Source: Klebsormidium nitens (taxonomy: Eukaryota > Streptophyta > Klebsormidiophyceae > Klebsormidiales > Klebsormidiaceae). Taken from it: a stretch of 64,000 nucleotides of DNA. Below, piece by piece: positions 12,301 to 23,010 of the stretch. Numbering within the stretch: the stretch's first letter is position 1; each line of letters opens with the position of its first letter. A model generated the notes under the pieces. It was not told where the DNA came from. It searched no databases and saw only the letters and a list, made by a program, of their open reading frames with translations. The stretch lies in contig DF237092.1 of NCBI GenBank assembly GCA_000708835.1, positions 23,365-87,364 of the forward strand, written 5' to 3'. Made by a program: the position numbers and the translations under genes.

Positions 12301-14510
12301 CTGTACAGTGCATGCCGCGTGTAAGGTGTGCATGTCGCTCTCGATCATGTCGCATACGTGCAGTGAACAACCTTGGAAGGTACAAGCCCTGAAACCCAAA
12401 CCATAACCCCGTACCTATGTTTCTTCCAGGGCTTGGGAATCGACTTCTTCCACTGCATGTCGTGCAACGCGTGCATGTCGCTCTCGCTCGCGTCGCACAC
12501 ATGCCGCGAGAAGGGCCTTGAGTCCAACTGCCCCATCTGCCACGACTTCCTCTTCACGTCCAACACGCCCGTCAAGGCGCTCCCCTGCGGACACTTCATG
12601 CACTCGCTCTGCTACCAGGTGAGCCGTCCGAGCCCCGTACGGCGGTGTTTGGTCATTGTCCGAAAGCGTCCGAAAGCAGTTTTCCAGCGTCGATAAGCGT
12701 TCGTTTGCTGAATGACAGCCTTTGCCAGCTGTCCGGCCACTGCATGCACTCCCTTTGCTAACAGGTGAGCCGTCCGAGCCCTGTACGGCGGTGTTTGGTT
12801 ATTGTCCGAAAGCGTCCGATAGCAGTCATTCAGCGTCCGTTTGCGTATGTTAACCCTTTGATAGCCTTCGCCAGCTGTCAGGCAATGTCCAAAGAGCTGG
12901 GAGCGTTGGGGTTTGTCCGTAAATGTTCGTAAGCTTCCGGAAGCTGTTTGGTTGGGTATCCGGAAAGGCCCAAAGTCTGTCCAACAGCGATGAGAGTTAT
13001 CTGGCAACGTGCAGGACACTTGTGGAGGGTTCTGAAGCAACTGCTTTGTGCGCGCTTCTTGCAGTAGAATAAAATTGAGCACAACATGCCTGTTCGAAGT
13101 AGGCCCGTCAGAGTGATTACACAATCTGAGTCTCTAAACTTCCCAGAGTGATGGTTGTTCGGCGACGATTTGGAACTCTTTTGGAACCTCTACGAAATTT
13201 TTGAAAGTCACGGATAACCTCATCATACATGTTTCCTCCGTAAGAGAGAAACAAACGCACGATGAGAATTGCTGACGTTATAGACTCTATTCTGATATTG
13301 AAGAAGAGTGAAAGTTAACCATTTAATTCTCATTTCTTGCAGTCATACACGCACGGCCACTACACGTGCCCCATCTGCAGCAAGTCCCTAGGGGACATGG
13401 CCGTCTACTTTGGCATGCTGGACGCGTTGCTCGAGACCGAGGAACTGCCCGAGGAGTACCGGGATCAAAAACAGGCAAGCACTCCGTCTCTGGTTGGAAG
13501 TTTTGTTCTAAGAGTTTGCTGGCTTCCGTTTCGACTGTCCCAAACCCAAAACTGGACGCGTTGCTTGAGACTGAGGATCTGCCAGAAGAGTACCGGGATC
13601 AAAACAGGCAAGCACCCCGTTTCTCCGTAGGACTCTCTTTAAAAGCTTGCTGACTTCCTTTTTCGCCATAGGGCCAACTTTGGCCGTGATTTTGAGGACC
13701 TACCGAAAATCGATATAAGAACCCGGCAAGCCCCCCGCTCTCGGTCAAAGTGTCCTTCCAAAGGGCGTTGGCTGCTTTTTTGCCTTCCAAGCCATCTTTC
13801 GCTGTAGCTTCTGAGAGTATTGGGATCAAAAAACAGGCAAGCCCCCCCCGCGCCTTCTCCGTGGCATGCATTCCTTAAGGCAAAAAGCGTTGGCTTCTGC
13901 TTTTGGTCATAGTGCCATCTTTGGTCGAATCGTCGATGAGTACCGGAACGAGAAGCAGGCACGCGCGCCAGGCTTGTGCTTGTTCGCCTCCCTTCCACGT
14001 TCGTCCCTTTCTTTGAGAGCGCGAGTTGGGAGCAAGAGCAGGCCACCGCATTTGCTTGTGTCTTCATGCCGTCTTTCAATAGCGTTTCCGTCGTCTTTGA
14101 TTGTTGAAAGACACCCGGACTAAACCCTGGCCAGCACCTTTAACGTATATCCTTTCCTCTGCTTTGCGTCCTGATGTGACTTCCCAAGCGCCCCCCCATT
14201 GCATTTTCCAACCTTTTCTGCTGGTCTGGTGCTACTTTTGCTTTCTTGCATTCGTTCGAGTCAAGATAGGCAGCACCTTTTCAAATCTTCTCATGCCGTA
14301 CTTCACTGATAGACTGGCACAGACGCGTTGCTAGGGAGCATGGGTGCCATCCAAGTTTTCTTCAGGCAGTCAAGAGAAAATAACATGCACTTCTTTTACT
14401 CTTTGCAGGAAATCCTGTGCAACGATTGCGAACACAAGGGCACTGCATCCTTCCACTTTGTCTATCACAAGTGCTCAAAGTGCGGTTCCTACAATACAAG
14501 AACGATATAG
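3313..14510 (+). CDS. BTS: BRUTUS-like iron-sensing hemerythrin/CHY/RING E3 ubiquitin ligase
   Basis: Exons: 3313-3801, 4664-4858, 5146-5564, 5905-6076, 6419-6616, 7055-8316, 8642-8750, 9240-9817, 10285-10497, 11280-11466, 12430-12618, 13343-13474, 14409-14510. All phases agree, giving 1414 aa. Three hemerythrin (HHE) domains start at about residues 33 ([12 protein letters not shown]), 325 ([12 protein letters not shown]) and 679 ([12 protein letters not shown]). Each keeps H-x3-E type ligands such as [22 protein letters not shown] and the later H..EE helices. Then come [13 protein letters not shown], a CHY zinc finger ([15 protein letters not shown]), CTCHY ([19 protein letters not shown]), a RING finger (CPICHDFLF...[11 protein letters not shown]...CPIC) and a C-terminal zinc ribbon (CNDCEHKG...[10 protein letters not shown]). 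Plant BTS proteins bind Fe through HHE domains and ubiquitinate iron-response bHLH factors. This one is somewhat longer, with Gly/Ser-rich linkers in exons 6 and 8. Intron 12 uses a GC donor (CAG|GCAAGC). Several introns carry exon-edge repeats. Confidence 0.95.
6700..6950 (+). repeat. Ghost copies of the 3' edge of BTS exon 5
   Basis: The stretch at 6709-6774 closely copies 6558-6618, the end of exon 5 with its donor, at a distance of about 151 bp. It keeps the AGGTGA donor, but the Gln codon is changed so that an in-frame TAG precedes it. A weaker third copy starts near 6924 (GTGGAGAAGCAGTAGGTG). Confidence 0.75.
10100..10225 (+). repeat. Ghost copy of the 5' edge of BTS exon 9
   Basis: A CAG acceptor followed by TCAGTTGATTGTGGCGCAGCC is a degraded copy of the true exon 9 start at 10285, about 173 bp upstream. 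Similarity continues to the ACGACGAAGCCAAGG segment. Confidence 0.75.
11098..11270 (+). repeat. Ghost copy of the 5' edge of BTS exon 10 plus a short intron duplication
   Basis: TGCAGGCATGCTGTTCGCGAGATGATGTGCAGGACGTGA matches the real exon start at 11280 (178 bp away) with its acceptor and then diverges. Between them, the intron block ending in GCTGACCTTTRGYTGACGTT is duplicated once, about 60 bp apart. Confidence 0.72.
11520..12135 (+). repeat. Serial ghost copies of the 3' edge of BTS exon 10
   Basis: The CTCHY exon end (GGGCAAGGACGTCTACCACTGCCC...GTTGGCAAG|GT) recurs in decayed form ending near 11588, 11728, 11990 and perhaps 12130. The first two keep GGCAAGGT; the third has lost the donor (GGCAAAGA). 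Spacing is about 120-140 bp for the near copies. Confidence 0.65.
12275..12365 (+). repeat. Ghost copy of the 5' edge of the BTS RING exon
   Basis: CAGGGCTTGGGCATTCAACTTC, followed by TGCATGTCGCTCTCGATCATGTCGCATAC, is a decayed copy of the exon 11 start at 12430, about 151 bp upstream, with its CAG acceptor. Confidence 0.75.
12719..12900 (+). repeat. Ghost copies of the 3' edge of the BTS RING exon
   Basis: The junction GCTACCAG|GTGAGCCGTCC at 12611 recurs as GCTAACAG|GTGAGCCGTCC about 147 bp later. It is followed by a nearly identical intron start (GTACGGCGGTGTTTGGT). The preceding block GCCTTTGCCAGCTGTC recurs once more near 12865. Confidence 0.78.
13545..13975 (+). repeat. Array of four ghost copies of the 3' edge of BTS exon 12, including its GC donor
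   Basis: The real edge GAGTACCGGGATCAAAAACAG|GCAAGC ends at 13474. Copies end near 13606, 13727, 13838 and 13960, at periods of about 132, 121, 111 and 122 bp. The first copy is close to identical and later ones progressively decay. Most keep GGCAAGC, the unusual GC donor. Confidence 0.82.
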
Positions 14511-16187
14511 GGGATCCTCGGGTTGATTTGCGGTTTGCTCGGGTTAGGTTTGTAGTGGACCAACACTTAGTTGATCTGTACATACTTCAGAATAATATGT
14601 CAAAAGGTGCAGACGTCATTTATAGGAGGTTCAGTTTGTGCTAAATCCTGTTTAAGTATCCGGCAATGCCATTGGTAATACCCAACATGTTAGGATTGAA
14701 CATCACATATAAGCTTTGATTGCGGGTTTTCCAGGATCCTGGCCGTTGCGGAGCGCCAACTGAGGCAATATTGTCATACACTGGCGGCAATGTCTCGGGA
14801 TCATTGGTGTTAGCATGCAACCCACAATGCTCAACTACGGTCACCTGTAACCACATAAATATTTGGATGCGAGTTTTTCACCATTTCCGGGCACAGCCAA
14901 ATCTCTTTTTTGAGATTAATTTAGTAGCCGGGACAAATCACGTCGTTGTACTCCGAGCCTAAAGTTGATTGGCAAATCGGAGCGGCGGTCACTATTATTA
15001 CAGTGGCGTTCTCTTCGGTTGGACATGAATTGCACCAGAGTATCTTGGTATACTAATGTCTAGTGCGATTGCCAGGCACCATCATTGCAGTGCATGGTTG
15101 AAGGAATGATCGACAATTTTGATCGAACTGGCCATGGCCGGCTGGGCGGCAGGGTGCACTCAGTGTCCATGCATTATGCGCAGCGCGTAATTAGTGGATT
15201 CTCCATGATCATGTGGGCGCGCCGGGTATATTCCGCTGAACGATCTGCCCAAGTGCTAGTACCGTCCGATTTATAAGCGCGCGGCGGTTGGATCGGGCTG
15301 CAGCAAGCAAGCCTGCATGGTTCAACCGCCGCGCGTATCATATACTGGCGGACGGCCTCGCGTGGCAACAATTTACAAGCTAGAAGGAAGTGCAGGCAAG
15401 TTTGTAGTGCATGCTGAGGGATCCGGACGCGGCTGTTGACGTACCGCTCGATCTGCATGGGAGTCAGAAGCCTGTTACAACAAATATATAAGGCTCGGAC
15501 AATTGCCACCACACGCCGCCCTGTAAGATGACCGTCTGTACCCGCACATGTGCGCACATAAAAGTTAGTGGCTTCCGACGGCGTGGTTCAGAATACCTTA
15601 AATTTAATGGTGCGATGTACGATATGGGATTAAACGGTAGTGGTCACCGTCAAGCCGCGCGAGTTCAAGTTGATACTATGCATGGCTAGCCGGTCACTGC
15701 AAGAGCGCGTTGAATTCAGGCGATCAAAACTTGATTTCAGAAAGATCCGACTTCAAGATTCTTTGAGTATTCCATTGAGTTTGTGTGGCTGCCGCCACTC
15801 TGCCGAGATGCACTCCTCGGCGCCGCTAGTCCAGCCTCCTATATCCTACATATGTTCGTTATCTATGTTTGCCAGCCAACCGCCTTTATTGCTCGTCTCA
15901 GAAGGCCATAGCGAAACGCCATCCTACTTATGAATCATAAAATAAGAGCAATGTGCTTGCAGTGCCTGTGCCAATCTGCAAACTGCTGACTCAATCGATG
16001 TCGTCCTCTATACAAGTCCTTTGCGTATCTTGGATCGAGCATATTTCGTTACAAAAGAATAGTTCCGCATACTAAACGCCGATTGTTTCCTGGAGGTGCG
16101 TACCGAGGCCGCCCGCTTTGGTACTAAGGCACATCATCAAATCCCATATTCGACTAACTATGTTCCAGCTTATAAGCTCCTAAATCC
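14511..16187. other. Intergenic region between convergent BTS and sulfotransferase genes
   Basis: No supported gene. It contains the BTS 3' UTR and, at 15278-15335, a perfect inverted repeat listed separately. Confidence 0.5.
15261..15355. repeat. Fold-back hairpin, 13-bp perfect stem inside longer imperfect arms
   Basis: CGCGCGGCGGTTG at 15278-15290 pairs with CAACCGCCGCGCG at 15323-15335 over a 32-nt loop. Outer arms (ACCGTCCG... and ...CGGACGGC) extend the pairing imperfectly. It may be a tiny fold-back element or an RNA hairpin; no target duplication is evident. Confidence 0.55.
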
Positions 16188-16234
16188 GGGCCAAATGATG
16201 ACGTCATCTCCGGGGCCAAATGATTACGTCATCC
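16188..16234. repeat. Two tandem copies of a 24-bp unit with TGACGTCA-like cores
   Basis: GGGCCAAATGATGACGTCATC and GGGCCAAATGATTACGTCATC lie side by side. The second overlaps the stop codon of the minus-strand sulfotransferase, so the first looks like a small duplication of the CDS end. Confidence 0.6.
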
Positions 16235-19200
16235 TCCTTGCTGCGCTCGCAAAAAGACCCACATCGCCACCCCTGCCACTGCGGCAACTATCGGAAGCGC
16301 CGCTAGGATCTTGTCTATTCTCGCCATAGCCGTTCGCCCCGCCGCCTCTTGCGTCGTGTTCTTCACGGGGAACGGCGTGTCTGGTACTTTGACGCCCAGG
16401 AACTTGCACACGGGCTCCCACCCTTCGTTGATGTCAAGGACTAGTAGGCGCTCTGGGGGAATGTGGGCCTTCACCTGGGGATGGATCGGAAGCACTGTTA
16501 TTGCTATCGACGCCGCATTTCTGCCCACAAAGCATCTGGCGGATCTGACGCTTCAAGCCCCCGGAACATTGTGGCAGGCGGATCGGTAGAATTTAGCGTG
16601 CTCAGGGTTTCGAACGAGGCGGTCCGGTTCAATGTAGTTACTCCAGTCCCTCGATTTTGGCCCAGACGACAAAACCGGACTCCAATTCCATCTTTGACAA
16701 AACCCGACAGCTTCACCCATAAAGAGGTACCTGAAGCGGCTCTCAATTGATGTCACATAGCGGACTGACAGCATTTCTTGAGCGTCGCGAAAAAGCCACG
16801 TGGTCAACTTGCCACCAGCCTTGGCAAACCACCTCAACTCCTTGTCGCTCGACGAAAGCGCGTGGTGCGACGGGTCCTTATTGAGCTCTCTCGTGGGTCC
16901 GCTTCTTTTTGAGACGTTCCCACCTTCTACATCTCCTCGAGGACCGGCAGAGGTCCACTGGTTGGGCACCCAAACCCTGAAACTCTGAGACCCTTATCAA
17001 GCATTTTGCAACCATTTAGGAGCAATTTACCTCCTCGGTTACAAAGACTGCGCGCGCCGTGTTCCTGGTCCTCAAATCCAAACAGCAGCCCTCCTTTTAC
17101 CGTTTGCTTGCACCATAGGATCTGGGCACGCTCTCAGAATCTAGCGAAGTGAATCTGCAAGACGCAGGTGTTAAATCTTTCTCAACAGGGGCACCCCTTC
17201 AAAAGTGTCGCTCAAAGCCCATGCGGTCCGCGTCCCGGCCCCTTACAGCAACAAGTCCGCAGCCCTACGGCTCAGGATTCGCTGGCGAGTTTTCCGTCTG
17301 AATTCTGGAGCGCTCCGAAAATTGACCAAGCTTGGAAGGTAGAAGTGTGAAAAAAATCAAACGACTCACCTTCTTGATATGTCGCTCGGATATCCTGTGC
17401 GCCGCATCGTGGTTCTCGAAGCGACAACGTAGCAGAACTGCCGCTGTTTGAGGTCTGCTGGAACACCAAAGCACGGAGCGCCTTTGTCTGCTTCCGAACC
17501 AGAACCCTAAATGCACAAAACCGTGAAAACCCTTCTAACCGACTTACCTCCTTCACGTGCTCCTCGAGACGGCGCGCGACGCCTCTCTGTCTTAAGAATG
17601 GCCGTCAGATTCTCCTTTCGGGTTTGGTGGCAGCTTTGAACTCAAAGCAAGTCAAATTTCTACCCCACAGAAGTCCTACAACGCAAAGAAATACCAAATC
17701 TCTTCCGGCGAACTCACCTCCTCGATATGCCGCTCGAACATCTTGCGTGCCGCGTCCCGGTTCTCAAATTGCCCGTCGAACTCCCCCTTCGGCCCCCACA
17801 CCTGATCCGCGATCGGCACCCACAAGTAGTCCTTTCTCCGCAGGAGTCTTAACCAGGGGAACAGCTCGAACTTGCGCCGGTACGCTTTGCTGAGCCGGTG
17901 GATCGTGTTCTGCGCGCTGAGGTACCAGCTGTCGAAGTCGCGCACCGTAAGAATGACCTTCGCGTTTGGGTACATCTCGGAGAGCTCCCGCCAATAGCGC
18001 GTGCAGGGCCAGTCCATCTGTCGAGAAAAAACGCCAGACCTAGTTAGCCGGGTTAAGGTGTAGATTCCGGGTTCCGGTTGTAACCCCGTTCAAACCAAGT
18101 TATTGTTCGTTGGCGTGAGTACGTTCTGAAGAGCTCCCACCAACAGCGTGTGCAGGGCCAGTCCATCTGCCGAGAGAAAAAGACGCCACACCTAATCAGC
18201 CGGGTTATGTTTGAAAGATGGGTTTTCGGTCGTAACCCCGTCCAGAGCAGTCTGTTGATCGTTGGCGTTTGGGTACATCTCAAAGAGTTTTCCGCCAATA
18301 GCACGTGCAGGGCCAGTCCATCTGGCGCAGGGAAAACGTCGCGAAACCCGGTTAGCCGGGTTTAACCAACCCAGATTTTGGTTGTACTCCAATCAGGACA
18401 GTTGTCGGTCATTGGGCGTTTGGGTACATCGCGGAGAGCTCTGCCAGTAGTGCGTGCAGGGCCAGTCCATCTGCCGAGAAAAAAGGACGCCAAACCTAGT
18501 AATTAGCCGCGTTACATCAAATCCGGGTTTTGGTCGTAACCACGTCTTTGATATTGTGTCGATTGTTGGCGTTTGAGACATCTCAGAGAGCTCCCACCAA
18601 GCGTGTGCAGGGCCAGTTCATCTGCCGACGGAAAAGAACGCAAAAGCTAGTTAGCCGTGTTGATAATAGAAACCGGGTTCGGTGCCGACCTTGTTTTAAA
18701 CAGTCCAGCGTTCTTTGGCGTTTGGATACGTTCCCGCCAGTGGGGCATGCAGGGCCAGTCCATCTGCTTAGAGAAAAGGATGCCAAACCTAGTTAGCCGG
18801 GTTGAGACGGGTTCCGCGTGTAACCTCGTTCACGATGAGACTGTCAATCGTTGGCGTTCGAGACATTCAAAGAGCTTCCGCCAGTAATGCGTGCAGGGTG
18901 AGTCCATCTGCCGCACAGAAAAAGACGCCAGACCTAGTTAGCTGGGTGGAACAGAGAATTTCCGGCTTGTTTTCGTTGCTGCCCCGTTTTGAAAGAAGCT
19001 GTCGGTCGAGCAGCAACCAGAAATAGACATTCATCCTTTTGTCGGTTGAAACGGTCCCCGTATTCTCTAGATCAGGGAGAAAATGCCCGAAACCTCGATG
19101 TCTGCCATACCATGCCAGAACTCAGATCCTGTGAGGCCAAACAGCTGTGGGTCTCGTGTTTATTGGAGACCTCTTTGTGGCGTTCCTACCTAGCAACTTC

Positions 19201-21105
19201 AATGTTGAGTAACCGTGAGTGACTAGCGCCAGTCAACCAAAGGTGCATATTTCACGTTGATCCGTGGTTAATATCGAATACGGCTGCCTACAAGAGACTT
19301 TCGAAAAGGTCAGGAGGCAGAAATGCTAGTTGCCCGCGATTTGGATTCAAATGAATTAACACGTAACTGAAGAGTCGTCCAACCAAGAGTCCCTGAATAT
19401 CTAAAAAAAGGATAACAAACGGAGGTTCAAAACCCTTCTTTTTATCCCATAACAATGTCCTAACGACTCTGATGTATCCCATTTGCAAGTCCTCCTTCTT
19501 GATCTACGAAAGAAGTGCCGCTGACAGTGTTCGTTTGTGGTAAGACAGGCTCCGGAGTTTACATGCCGCCAATCAAGCGGAACATGCTCAGTGATCTTTC
19601 AATTGTACAGCAGTTTGTTGCTTGAAGCTCAAGCATTCAAGGCATTCCCAAAGTGGTCGAATGACCAACATAGTAGTCACGTTAGGTGTAGTATTGCTGA
19701 GGATGTCACACTCACTTTGGCCTACACCAGCTGAACCAAGGACATCGACCTAAGTCTCAGTTGAACGCACTCACAGTAGAACGATACTCCTTCAACGCCT
19801 CCGCCAGTAAAACCGGATCTGCCCTGCCGTGCTCCAGCTTGCTCCTCTCAATGTCAAGCCACAAGCCTCTCGCGTCGCCAAGTGTAACGAGCTGGAAGAT
19901 CAAAACAATATAGATGTAAAAGGGGTGAGACACAGAGCATGCAATTGCATAGAAACCGAGGTTTAAGAAAGGTTTAAGACCTTTCCTTCCGACCAAGCCC
20001 CAACGGCTTTCAGGATTTTCGTCAGCTTCTCTACATGTGACTTTGTAATCGCCAAAGTGTTAATTCTTGTTTCTGAGGTTATGTACTCCATTGATTTCAA
20101 GTGCATCACAACTGTCTAAGGTTTCTTAGAGATCTCACAGTTCAGAGAATTGCAATCAGACCTATTGATCTTTCTGTGAGTTCTTATTAGAGTTGCTGGT
20201 TGAGGTTGACTTGAAGAATCCTTTTTGTGACGAAGATTCAGCTCAAAGCACATCGCTAGCATTGAGGGCAGGACAGAACGCATGGAGGGAGCCACTTCCT
20301 TAGGTTACTTCAAACCGCAGGTGAATTGAAGCTCCTGATGTGGCCTCTAACCATACTGCATCGATAGGCACTCTAGAGGGCCAGTTGTCATCATCTGAGA
20401 TCAAGAGCGCCAGGTGTCATCATCTGAAATGCACACCGTCCTGGACTTACTTCAACCTTGACCTATTGCTCTTCTACTGATTAAAAGGGGGGTATCAAAC
20501 AACGTCAATGACATGAAGCACCAACCATTCATTACACCAGTCATCCTGGGAAACGGCGGGAACTCCAGTTCTTTCAACTGTATCTTCAGTGTCAGTTCTA
20601 AATTTTACTTCGCTTGGCCCAGAGCGCCTTTTGAAAAACTGGTTGCTTCCGTGGAAAGCCTCTTACTAGAAAAGTATGAGATCATTGCAAGCAAGGGCAG
20701 TCCACTCTCAAAGCAAATACTTGCTGCATTTGAAGCCGCTATCCAGAAAGTTTTCATTCTGGACAGACCACTTTCAAATCCTTCACTTGCCCTTACCACC
20801 ATGACAAGGGAGGCCCTGACAGGTTGTGGTGATGATTAGCGGTGTCAACACTACAGCTCCTTCTGTCTAGCCTCCTTGTCAAATGCGCAGATTATGTCAG
20901 TCTGCTTCTACATGAAATCAGAGTTGACACTCAAAGCAGACGTTCGCTCAGAATGAGCCGTAAAACGGTCGGCATTGGCTTGAGGACTTACCTCATTCAT
21001 GTGATGACAGGGGCCAAACCCTAGCTGGTTCAGCGCAACTTTCAAACTGGTGGTGCCGGTCCTGCCAAAACCCGCCCCGATAACCTGGATCTCAGAGGAG
21101 GCCAT
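16229..21105 (-). CDS. PAPS-dependent sulfotransferase-family protein (Sulfotransfer_4 type) with C-terminal membrane anchor
   Basis: Four phase-0 exons: 21105-20992, 19891-19775, 18017-17718, 16474-16229; 258 aa. The start is ATG 21105 (MASSEIQV); the codons before it are not ATG. Residues 9-21 form the 5'-phosphosulfate P-loop (GAGFGRTGTTSLK), followed by GFGPCHHMNE. Exon 2 supplies the ALKEYRST segment that leads into MDWPCTRYW at the start of exon 3. Exon 3 holds the 3'-phosphate-binding strand ILTVRDFDSWYLS. Exon 4 has RLLVLDINEGWEPVCKFLG and VPDTPFPVKN, hallmarks of this widespread family. A C-terminal hydrophobic helix (IDKILAALPIVAAVAGVAMW) suggests tail anchoring. The acceptor substrate is unknown. 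Exon 3 is flanked on both sides by arrays of its own edges. Confidence 0.85.
17021..17600 (-). repeat. Array of four ghost copies of the 3' edge of sulfotransferase exon 3
   Basis: On the plus strand the true edge reads ACTCACCTCCTCGATATGCC with CGCGTCCCGGTTCTC further on (from 17712). Decayed copies begin near 17541, 17363, 17190 and 17021, a period of about 170 bp. Donor complements (TTACCTCC, CTCACCTT, TTACCTCC) survive in three of the four. Confidence 0.75.
18018..18960 (-). repeat. Array of six ghost copies of the 5' edge of sulfotransferase exon 3
   Basis: The acceptor junction CAG|ATGGACTGG appears on the plus strand as AGTCCATCTG. It lies at 18011 in the real exon and recurs at 18160, 18315, 18464, 18615 (AGTTCATCTG), 18757 and 18901. 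Periods are 149, 155, 149, 151, 142 and 144 bp. Each unit has about 55-60 bp of exon sequence (MDWPCTRYWRELSEMYPNA) and about 90 bp of intron, including CCTAGTTAGCCGGGTT. All six copies keep AG directly before the ATG. Confidence 0.9.
20365..20432. repeat. Tandem duplication in sulfotransferase intron 1
   Basis: GCCAGTTGTCATCATCTGAGATCAAGAGC is followed by GCCAGGTGTCATCATCTGAAAT, two copies about 34 bp apart. Confidence 0.6.
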
Positions 21106-22384
21106 GACCAAGGCTGATCGGCAGAGGCCCTCAGAGACTTATTTTGCCACCACTACCAATCAAGAGGAAGGTTCTAAACTATGTCAGGACAAACAGAGTC
21201 TTATTGCTTCTTACACAAGACTTGTCTCCAGAATGGCTTCCCCCCATTGCACCAGGCACTACATTACAAGTGATCTGCAAAAGCTGGCCTTCGCAAAGGT
21301 GGACGACACTCTTCTTTGCCTCTTACCGAACATATGAACCGAGCAAACATTGCAACACAAAGGCCAAGTCCTCCACGCTCTCACTCTCACAATGCTGCCA
21401 TTGCAGAATGCGTTTCTCAGATCTCCGTTCCTAGGACGCAATGGCTGAGGTGGCGCGTTGCGCAATCAGTCAACTGCAGCACTAACTTTTAACTCAATTT
21501 CCAGCTGCCCGCCATTTTCGCCTTTGCATGTGCAGAGCAGAATCGCCAGTTCTGCCGCGACACGTGGCCAAGTGGCTAGCGTTGCACCGTCGATCGACCT
21601 GACACGTGTCAATATCGCCTTTGAGTAGCGGCTTATCATACGCTCTTGGTGGGGGGTACGATTGTCAATAATTTGGCCTGTATTTATTGCCCCTCTAAGC
21701 GAGGCGATTATTGTACGGCGCCGCGCGCACGGCCGCGACTGTTCCAAGTCCAAAGATTCAAACGACTCGCGTAACTTCCCAAATACCTCCAAATCTTAAG
21801 AAGCTCGAAACTGAGCAACTTCGCAACAGGCCGGCGGCTCTCGAAGTGCATCAGAAACGTTGGCACTGTGCAGTACCAGATCCGCAGTACATGAGTGCAT
21901 TGTGGAAACTTGATTGATCAGTGTTTCTGTGCACTGCACCATATAGATATACATAATCCATCGGAGGTTTTGCTCCTTCTCAATATGTAGCAAACTGAGA
22001 GAACAACTGAACACCGACGCTTTATCACCCAGTAACACCGTGAAAGGAAGGACTTCAAGCAGCTCAGAGGGTCGTCAAAGTCGAACACGTCTTTATTGGT
22101 GACCTTCGGCCGGCTGCACGCTTTCTTGTCGCCCGACTTTCAAAACGTCTTTGAGAGGAGCCAAGTTGCATCTCTGATAGCAGAGATGGCTTGCGAAGGT
22201 TGTTTCAACACTCAAGGGCTGAATGGTGCAAAAAGCTGTATTCAGATCGGTCAAACGTCGCTGGATATTTGGTCTTTTCATTCTCCGAATCTGGTCGAGA
22301 ATGCATACTCAAGCCGGTACAAAGACCGACTCCTTTGCTCGCCCAGAGTGACACACGTCGCCTCGATTGAGTGAGGCTCGGATC
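21106..22384. other. Intergenic / 5' flank of the sulfotransferase gene
   Basis: No supported gene. Short ORFs only, without domains or good splice context. Confidence 0.45.
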
Positions 22385-23010
22385 GGAGGGCGAAAATAGG
22401 AAACCAGAGAAGCGCGCGTCGTAATTTACCATGCTCTAGTTTCGGGTACGACCCTCTGGTTGCTTTCTCTCGCTCTCGTCCTGCTTTCCGGCCGAAATCC
22501 ATCGCCTCTGAGCGTGTCCCGGCTCAATGAGGTTACTGTATACCGGCTTCTCTGCTGACGTCCGGTGTAACAATCCTGACGTCTACACGTAAATTCATCC
22601 CAGCTGCGTTCGAGGTCGGGCAGAGAGCACCAACACCAGAGGAGCGCTGACGTGGCAGCGTCTAATGCGCTCCAGCTCCGACATGGCTGCAAGTCTATCT
22701 CGTTCTGGAAAGTTGGAGACGGCAGGCGACTAGCTACTCAGTCCACTCAGAGGCGAAATATTGCAGAATTTCGCACTGGTTTTGCAGATACAGCTTGTGG
22801 GCTGACGGTGAGCGACTCAACAAACGTTTTGAAGATTTTTCTACGTCATTTTCAGTGCGATCGAGTCGGCCTGATCTGTCTCGAACGCGGCTAGAACCGC
22901 AATCTTTTCGAAAACGATGGCCGGGTCGGAACGCGTTAGCTAGTGTGACCCGAAACCCAGGCGACTCTTCTGGCAACTTTCGCCAGCTGTACGACGGTCC
23001 AGTCTTGGTT
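22385..23010 (-). pseudogene. Decayed partial copy of the 390-aa orphan gene at 40.6-41.8 kb
   Basis: The minus strand matches the C-terminal half of the intact ORF (about 41190-41768) and continues into its 3' flank (about 41815). Shared protein segments are AHKLYLQNQ versus AHKVYLQNQ; SLPDLERSWDEFTCRRQD versus VLSDLEECWEDFTRRRQE; GRQQRS, RYTVTS versus GRQQRR, PYTVTS. DNA agreement is clearest at GATTGCGGTTCTAGCCGCGTTCGAGAC versus GATCGCGATTCTAGCCGCGTTCGAGAC. The copy is read in different frames along its length and has internal stops and gaps, so it is not expected to encode protein. The N-terminal half is absent. It lies in opposite orientation, about 18 kb from the intact gene. Confidence 0.8.

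Noticed and set aside
12610-13130. 170-aa minus-strand ORF over the RING exon ghosts
   Set aside because: Produced by the tandem intron repeats and antisense of the exon; no domain.
20513-20839. 108-aa plus-strand ORF in sulfotransferase intron 1
   Set aside because: Peptide looks superficially helical but has no family signal, no splice partners and lies inside an intron on the opposite strand.
21106-21111. Start of the sulfotransferase at 21111
   Set aside because: The codon is TTG; ATG at 21105 gives the normal distance to the P-loop.
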